Shown here piece by piece: positions 61,401-64,000 of a stretch of DNA of 64,000 bases. Source of the DNA: Alisma plantago-aquatica (lineage: Eukaryota > Streptophyta > Magnoliopsida > Alismatales > Alismataceae). Location: positions 1,393,088,863 to 1,393,152,862 of the forward strand of contig OY856410.1 of NCBI GenBank assembly GCA_963693085.1, read 5' to 3'. Within the stretch, counting starts at the first letter, position 1. Each line of letters opens with the position of its first letter. The notes beneath the pieces were generated by a model. That model made no database searches. It worked only from the letters and a program-made list of their open reading frames with translations, and was not told the origin of the DNA. The position numbers and the translations under genes are program-made.

Positions 61401-61979
61401 AGCTTTAAATGATGATTCAGCCTGCAAGGGAGGGAGGGTACATAAAGTTAGTTCCACAGTCCCACAGTTAATAAATTAAATAATCTCTCTTGTCATTCTT
61501 TACACGTCAGCATAAGAGTAATGCCTTAGGTTTTTATTGGGGAACGGATTCAACAGCCAAATGTATATAACATGATCTGAGATAATGTGTATATTTTTGT
61601 GAAACCAATTCGGGGTATGCATTTTTAGTTTATGAGTTGAATATATATTATCTTGCTCTGTGGAACCCTTATACATTGATACCATTTCCATACAGGGCAT
61701 TGGAAGAATTATCTATCAAACCACTGATTGAAGTGAGTATCTGCCTACTTCTATCCTATTATTTTAAACCTATTTTACTATTGTGTTCAATTAGTGTTTT
61801 TGTGTGTCACAGTTGTCGTTATATCTTATTTGCCACCCAAATTGGGAGATACGCAAAGCTGCTGAATCAGCCACACAAAAGATAACCTCAGTATCTCCTA
61901 TCTTGGCCAAAAAATTCCTTGCTGAATTCTCTTGCTGGTTAACTGTGATACATGAAAAATTGTTGCTGCTGCAAAGAAG
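38968..61979 (+). CDS. GCN1: GCN1 / ILITHYIA, eIF2-alpha kinase activator, 5' part (exons 1-11)
   Basis: A cytosolic HEAT-repeat protein that binds ribosomes and GCN20-type partners and activates the kinase GCN2 under amino-acid and other stress, leading to eIF2-alpha phosphorylation. In Arabidopsis it is ILITHYIA, needed for immunity and growth. Eleven exons join in frame: 38968-39082, 39218-39594, 39671-39802, 39893-40274, 40373-40519, 40630-40814, 40917-41043, 41135-41208, 57913-57989, 61696-61732 and 61813-61979, giving 1,820 nt (606 codons plus 2 nt). Matching family blocks include STKQRIHLFR, YDDRQSRKSVDELI, SFRMRRSCRK, MLKRNPEIVLES, EKEALRRGHLRC, GFTKATQRLDGIY and SQNEPAVVSMS. The start has a good context (accATGG) and the expected N-terminus. 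All splice sites are GT-AG and no frame damage is seen, so the gene looks functional. Intron 8 is 16.7 kb and full of transposons. The remaining three quarters lie beyond the window. Confidence 0.95.
39218..39594 (+). CDS. GCN1: GCN1 exon 2
   Basis: 377 nt between acceptor tttacag and donor gtactc. Completes the split Glu codon and encodes LSADDTAALVDIIF through KLFRNLFSE, closely matching plant GCN1. Confidence 0.93.
39671..39802 (+). CDS. GCN1: GCN1 exon 3
   Basis: 132 nt, phase 0 at both ends (acceptor cctcag, donor gttcct). Encodes FPDIYKLYIEELKESRIP onward. Intron 2 before it is only 76 nt. Confidence 0.9.
39893..40274 (+). CDS. GCN1: GCN1 exon 4
   Basis: 382 nt from acceptor cacacag to donor gtagtt. 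Encodes AVFLDLYIKTVLNAKEK through FNSLKSVIGG, including the diagnostic MLKRNPEIVLES and LSKYVSEFLPVLIPQ. Confidence 0.95.
40373..40519 (+). CDS. GCN1: GCN1 exon 5
   Basis: 147 nt from acceptor gctcag to donor gtgagc. Encodes GSEGKLAYSYQRVGMINA through LISCYKDD, with split Gly codons at both ends. Confidence 0.92.
40630..40814 (+). CDS. GCN1: GCN1 exon 6
   Basis: 185 nt from acceptor gatcag to donor gttccc. Encodes GSEDVKLAVLSALAHW through ICKTPDGPTK. Confidence 0.93.
40917..41043 (+). CDS. GCN1: GCN1 exon 7
   Basis: 127 nt from acceptor ttttag to donor gtattt. Encodes VSPLMDPLIQMVKSGFTK through MITVHARG, a HEAT-repeat segment. Confidence 0.92.
41135..41208 (+). CDS. GCN1: GCN1 exon 8
   Basis: 74 nt from acceptor tgcag to donor gtaatc. 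Encodes EDILVKEKIWSLLSQNEP through VSMSL, ending in phase 0 before the 16.7-kb intron. Confidence 0.9.
41618..43270 (-). mobile_element. RTE-type LINE, 3' part (interrupted)
   Basis: On the - strand: RT pieces at 42775-42515 (VGVHQGSALGPYLF, then MLFADDIVLI; the catalytic FADD is intact at 42596-42607), a middle piece at 42498-42259, and the C-terminal block at 41938-41645 (LRWYGHIQRK, SSGRPKLIW). The 3' tail is the simple repeat (GAT)n/(GAC)n at 41618-41640 rather than poly(A), typical of plant RTE elements. The 5' part continues at 47147 after the nested LTR element. Frames are broken. Confidence 0.8.
43271..43275. other. Left target-site duplication ATCTC of the short-LTR element
   Basis: ATCTC precedes the 5' LTR; the identical ATCTC is at 47142-47146 after the 3' LTR. 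Confidence 0.9.
43397..43430. repeat. (TA)n microsatellite
   Basis: Flanks MITE 1 on its left. Similar TA runs lie at about 43828-43866 and 44278-44336. Confidence 0.9.
43431..43807. mobile_element. (TA)n-flanked MITE 1
   Basis: Ends carry the inverted word atacactcgagtgta (43431 and, as aatacactcgagtgtatt, 43780-43797). Subterminal ccattgatcttctt (about 43505) is inverted as aagaagatcaacgg (about 43708). About 377 bp, non-coding. (CT)n and (TA)n follow. The architecture resembles the Micron elements of rice, which sit between TA microsatellites. Confidence 0.7.
43867..44277. mobile_element. (TA)n-flanked MITE 2
   Basis: Terminal inverted repeats: gtgtaccggccggtacatgt at 43879 and its degraded inverse ..gtacatgtaagctacatgtactcgggtacac ending at 44264. 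Pairing continues inward (aaaatccaacca with ggttggatt). About 410 bp, non-coding, TA runs on both sides. It shares architecture but not sequence with MITE 1. Confidence 0.7.
44395..46950 (+). other. Interior of the short-LTR element
   Basis: No conserved retrotransposon protein is recognisable. The stretch 45170-45480 repeats the word acacg(a/g)cgtgttg and variants, giving a stuttering low-complexity appearance. A perfect-looking gatgagatgagatgag run lies at about 46050. Confidence 0.5.
46963..47141 (+). repeat. 3' LTR of the short-LTR element
   Basis: 179 bp, TG...CA, preceded by the polypurine tract and followed by the target duplication ATCTC. Confidence 0.9.
47147..47690 (-). mobile_element. 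RTE-type LINE, 5' portion after the nested element
   Basis: The - strand resumes the LINE coding sequence: WWNDEVHKAIKLKREVYRN-type residues across frames near 47500-47400 and a preceding WWNLKGEKRATFY-type block near 47690-47640, both characteristic of the region between endonuclease and RT in RTE elements. Heavily broken; the endonuclease itself is not seen. Confidence 0.65.
47890..48885 (-). pseudogene. L1 ORF2 C-terminal part (zf-RVT), decayed
   Basis: The - strand reads EEEIDKLYIDFLWGNIEGKA, VKWDKVTHPKE and LGIRKTKDMSIACIF (about 48850-48680), then GYGSNIRFWLDP (48510-48476), and a zinc-finger-like CKND..H block near 48070-48040. This is the standard order downstream of RT in plant L1 elements. 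Stops are frequent. Confidence 0.75.
48885..49540. mobile_element. GC-rich interspersed repeat inside the L1
   Basis: Interrupts the L1 ORF2 frame between about 49540 and 48885. Its ends are stutters of gactggtcgg / ggtcggcttggtcggcc (48895-49045 and 49485-49535), partly inverted relative to each other. The right edge gactgacaaccttgac resembles the edge of the repeat at 55318-56697. Exact termini and target duplication could not be fixed. Confidence 0.5.
49541..49697 (-). pseudogene. L1 ORF2 fragment between two inserts
   Basis: The - strand contains LSMAARMEFIKSTIYVIHIYW (given here across 21 codons near 49635-49570 as a family landmark), the block following RT in L1 elements, flanked by insertions on both sides. 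Confidence 0.65.
49707..50229. mobile_element. 523-bp insert with a 9-bp target duplication (MULE-like)
   Basis: Flanked by ggaacaccc at 49698-49706 and 50230-50238, an exact 9-bp duplication as made by Mutator-type transposases. It has no coding frame. It contains the perfect 20-bp palindrome gaaatttcggccgaaatttc at 49735-49754 and related tcgaaattt words at both ends (50115-50200). Conventional terminal inverted repeats are not evident. Confidence 0.6.
50239..52620 (-). pseudogene. L1 ORF2 (endonuclease and RT), decayed
   Basis: On the - strand: the endonuclease tail near 52190-52120 (IIIVYGHNHDSDR), then the RT N-terminal block NTNKAHGPDGLNA (about 51160-51120), LEIDITKAYDYV (about 50800-50760) and TRQGD..P-type sequence near 50590. 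The catalytic FADD motif reads LGDY (50458-50469) in ILGDYLMMFSKA, so the enzyme is dead. The 51370-52120 part is strongly degraded. Confidence 0.8.
52900..54385 (-). pseudogene. L1 ORF1 (DUF4283 protein), split by a retrocopy
   Basis: The - strand from 54385 encodes a DUF4283-type block ending IVKGNGLYLIRFLD. After the retrocopy at 53350-53962 the ORF1 sequence resumes (LPIWVNKSIS, then GSYLGTPHSSDRLTKECSR and VYFEYKWLLNICSKFKLFDHD), the usual C-terminal region with a degraded CxxC..GH knuckle. The two halves join as LRLIN-LPIWV when the insert is removed. Confidence 0.75.
53350..53962 (-). pseudogene. RPP3: Processed pseudogene of ribosomal protein P3
   Basis: P3 is the plant-specific acidic stalk protein of the 60S ribosomal subunit. 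On the - strand an ATG at 53899 opens MDVFTFVSRSSGGQWSVKQ, the P3 N-terminus. The middle (YKLQRKLVGNVVAA-like) lies in another frame. The Gly-rich hinge, AVFQVVIGGGGGGG, and the acidic end EEKKEEKEESDD are present, but the terminal MGFSLFD is altered. There are no introns; a 10-nt poly(A) tail (53353-53362 as T on +) and an exact 10-bp target duplication ttgattagtc (53340-53349 and 53963-53972) mark LINE-mediated retroposition into the L1 ORF1. Two frameshifts make it non-functional. Confidence 0.88.
54421..55317. other. Intron 8 stretch without recognisable features
   Basis: No gene, LTR or repeat stands out. On the - strand, 54560-54430 is open with residues such as GFLLADKHLRWLG, possibly a further upstream piece of the L1, but I do not recognise it. 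Confidence 0.35.
55318..56697. mobile_element. Putative non-autonomous DNA element with gaaccggtt-type ends
   Basis: Left part (55325-55510) stutters gaaccgg / aaccggtt words; right part (56595-56690) has related gttgtaccgatccaacc and gttgaacc words and ends ctgacaaccttgac, the inverse of the left edge ggttatctgaacc to a limited degree. The interior includes a CT-rich leucine/serine low-complexity zone (55661-56070) that codes for nothing recognisable. Termini and duplication are not proven. Confidence 0.45.
57011..57250. repeat. (TA)n, (TATG)n and (TATATG)n microsatellites around a SINE-like core
   Basis: TA run at 57011-57044, TATG run to 57064, then about 120 bp with tggcggaggccgg (57124) and ggtttcgaacccgggtcc (57178-57195), which resemble RNA polymerase III A and B boxes. 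A tatatg run at 57198-57248 follows. The core could be a tRNA-derived SINE; no target duplication is recognisable in the simple repeats. Confidence 0.5.
57913..57989 (+). CDS. GCN1: GCN1 exon 9
   Basis: 77 nt from acceptor atgcag to donor gtatta. Encodes AFKISVEDCLACIDLIELL through YIHR, matching the family block that follows exon 8. Confidence 0.9.
57990..61695 (+). other. GCN1: GCN1 intron 9, 3.7 kb
   Basis: Contains a (TA)n microsatellite at 58403-58443, a GC-rich patch at 59630-59900, a T9 run near 60299 and (CT)n(CA)n near 60360-60385. No host exon or conserved transposon protein is recognisable. Confidence 0.7.
58403..58443. repeat. (TA)n microsatellite
   Basis: Uninterrupted TA run in GCN1 intron 9. 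Confidence 0.95.
61696..61732 (+). CDS. GCN1: GCN1 exon 10
   Basis: 37 nt from acceptor atacag to donor gtgagt. Completes a split Arg codon and encodes ALEELSIKPLIE. Small but in phase on both sides and at the place where the family has LEAFSLKSLSQ-type sequence. Confidence 0.85.
61813..61979 (+). CDS. GCN1: GCN1 exon 11
   Basis: 167 nt from acceptor gtcacag to donor gtgagt. Encodes LSLYLICHPNWEIRKAAE through VIHEKLLLLQR, a HEAT repeat matching the CHPSWNVRK block of plant GCN1. Ends with two bases of a split codon. Confidence 0.92.
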
Positions 61980-62619
61980 GTGAGTCATCGTCTTAACCTT
62001 TTACGAGCTTAGATTTTCTTCATGCTCACAACATGACTATGTTATCAAAGACACTTGGACCGGTATCTTTGTTTTGTCTTCAGTGATCTGTACGGGATGC
62101 TTACTAATGTTAAGGCTTATTTTTTTGTTGACTACACATTTAAAAATAATGATAAACACGTTTTTAGTCATGAAGTTGGGACAAATAATAATAATGTATT
62201 ACAAGCTCTATAATCCTTTTTCTGGACTAGGACAGGGGAGGTGGTGAGACAAAAACATGACAACAAGAGAATATTAAAAGTACACATACAACATGGATTG
62301 TATTTAAAACTGGGATTCCATATAAAAAGTAGACACACAACATGGACAATATTCAACTTGGGATGGCTTATGCAATGCTTCACTATGCGCTTCTACACAT
62401 GGGTAAAGAGTAAGCAGGTGCATCCCTACCTGTTTACAATCCTAGCAAATGTCCTCCAACAGAGAGGAGGACCATCAATTGAACACTATTCACATAGTTG
62501 CCCTAGGGCTGAGGAACTTGGATATCCTCATTTCAGACATGGACTTTTATATTGACTTCATTGTGAGTCTTTGACTATGACCCATTCATCACCCGCAGAC
62601 AAACGATGTGCAAATCAGG

Positions 62620-63505
62620 GTTGATGGATGCTGATCTGCGAATTGAAAAACGGTCCGAGCGGCCGATTAATCGGCCCAGCAGCCAGGCCGTTTAATTGGC
62701 CCAAATCGCCGGTTAATCGTTTTGCAATTAATCGCCTGTTTTTCTCGCTTTTTGCCCTTTTTTCCCGCTTTTTGGACCTTTTTTGTCTTTTTTTTTGAAT
62801 ACTGTTGTGCACCTTTAAAATTAAGTAAACTATATGGTCCCAAGTATTAAACTTATATACATGAAATATCCTATGATAAGCCCTAGTTCTAATATAGAAT
62901 GCATACTTTGTAAGTCGGGATGATATAGAATGCATACTTTGTAAGCCCTAGTTCTAATATAGAATGCATACTTTGTAAGTCGGGATAATATAGAATGCGT
63001 ACTGCTGTAAAGTGTAATTTATACAAGTAAATTGCACGTAACTATTATCTAATTTAGAATGAATACTTTAGTTAAATGTACTGCTGTAATGTATGACTAA
63101 TTGATGATATGCACATATAACAATAAGTTAGTAAGGTATCCAACAATTAGTCTATTTTTTACTGCTTAGCTATGTAAACATGTGATGCAAATTTTTTTCT
63201 GTATCATGTATGTAGGGTGTTTTATCCATGTCAAGTCTATATTTTACTATATTATGGCTATAAAATATTGCCTTATAGCTATTTATAAACTATTTGGGTG
63301 TTTCGTATTGTTGGGTAGAGTGTTTAGATATATATAAAAGTTCCAAAGAGTAGTATTTATATACAAATATGTGTAATTTTGTATAAAATTATATAGGAAA
63401 CTAAATCCGTTTTTAAAAAACCACCCGCTTACCACTTTACCAGTTACAAGGTGCTGTCTGCACGCTTACCACTGAACGTTTTTTAAAACATTGATGTTGA
63501 TATTT
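62620..63505. mobile_element. Putative non-autonomous element with attaatcg / cgcttaccac ends
   Basis: The left end (62640-62790) repeats ggccgattaatcgg-like and cgctttttg-like words. The right end (63420-63500) repeats cgcttaccact and closes acgttttttaaaacattgatg. The architecture is like the repeats at 48885, 49707 and 55318. Boundaries are approximate. Confidence 0.4.
62881..63010. repeat. 65-bp tandem duplication
   Basis: ccctagttctaatatagaat at 62881 recurs at 62946, with the rest of the 65-bp unit nearly identical. Within each unit tatagaatgcatactttgta occurs twice. Confidence 0.9.
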
Positions 63506-63609
63506 GTAAGATTAGGCATGCAACATGCTGATGGGTTTGATTGGGTTTTGGTAAACCTTAACTCCACATAACTTGAACTTTGATTTGGCCTACTTCATAC
63601 CATAGTAAC

Positions 63610-63800
63610 AAAAGTCTCCGAATATTACAAAAAATCGGCGATTTTTTGCGATTTTATAGGCTCCCGAATATTCACCATGATTAATACGTCGCTTGCCGAT
63701 TTTTCACTAATTTTCCCGCCTTTTCGCGATGTATACGATTTTTCACGATTCTTCGTGACTTCTCACGTTTTTTCACGATTTTTCTTTTTAAGTCGTTTGC
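63610..63800. repeat. Stutter of cgattttt / cacgattttt words
   Basis: At least eight diverged copies of cgatttttcac-like words in 190 bp, resembling one end of a further non-autonomous element whose other end is outside the window. Confidence 0.5.
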
Positions 63801-64000
63801 TCTTTTTTTACCAAACCATGTACACAAAATTCTTGATATACACTAAACCTCCAACCCCCCACTCTCCCAACGGTCCATTGTTACTATTCAACTATTCTTT
63901 AATTCTTTTCCTACTTTTTTCACTCAATAAGATTGTATGTATAGTGACCTTAATAATTTCATGTGTATCTTATATGTATGTATATATACAAACATATGTA

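Larger units (their letters stand above)
61980..64000 (+). other. GCN1: GCN1 intron 11, start (runs off the window)
   Basis: No further GCN1 exon is recognisable up to the window end. It contains stuttering repeat ends at 62640-62790, 63420-63500 and 63610-63800, and a 65-bp tandem duplication. Confidence 0.7.

Noticed and set aside
1..64000. CRISPR array, operons or bacterial-type signals
   Set aside because: Introns, LTR elements and plant gene content show nuclear plant DNA; no regularly spaced identical repeats of CRISPR type were seen.

Overview
This is a plant nuclear window: AT-rich and dominated by transposable elements, with one host gene that can be recognised with confidence. That gene is the 5' part of GCN1 (ILITHYIA in Arabidopsis), the HEAT-repeat activator of the eIF2-alpha kinase GCN2. 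Eleven exons on the + strand run from an ATG at 38968 to 61979, all joined by GT-AG introns in a continuous reading frame. They give about 606 of the roughly 2,600 residues expected, and the gene runs off the right edge. A retrocopy of the plant-specific ribosomal protein P3, plant-type CACTA, Copia, RTE and L1 elements, and plastid-like tRNA relics all say angiosperm. Very long transposon-filled introns fit a large genome; I cannot place the family or order.

Layout. 1-22155: a Copia complex on the - strand with the unusual order LTR, internal, LTR, internal, LTR (LTRs about 2.0-2.1 kb, tRNA-Met-type primer sites). Its left LTR is cut by a CACTA end at position 266. Its right internal region is split by a complete 6.9-kb Sirevirus-like element (11153-18053) flanked by a 5-bp target duplication. 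22156-25400: an older, decayed Copia element that the complex appears to have landed in. 25400-28150: low-information DNA with plastid-like trnP and trnW relics. 28152-37771: a full-length CACTA element (3-bp duplication TAG) carrying a decayed TNP2 transposase, a second Transposase_24/TnpA-like reading region, and a 217-bp near-perfect hairpin just upstream of TNP2. 37775-38967: GCN1 upstream region with a 193-bp tandem duplication.

38968-64000: GCN1. Intron 8 is 16.7 kb and is a nested stack. An RTE LINE (- strand) is interrupted by a short-LTR Copia-type element, whose 5' LTR holds two (TA)n-flanked MITEs. Next comes an L1 LINE (- strand) interrupted by a processed ribosomal protein P3 pseudogene, by a 523-bp insert with a 9-bp duplication, and by a GC-rich repeat. 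A further foldback-like repeat and microsatellites precede exon 9. Introns 9 and 11 are also long.

No transposon here looks autonomous: most coding frames carry stops, frameshifts or lost catalytic residues. The most interesting unexplained structure is the long hairpin inside the CACTA element, which recalls the rice miR820 precursors carried by CACTA elements. I saw no sign of a new multi-gene system.
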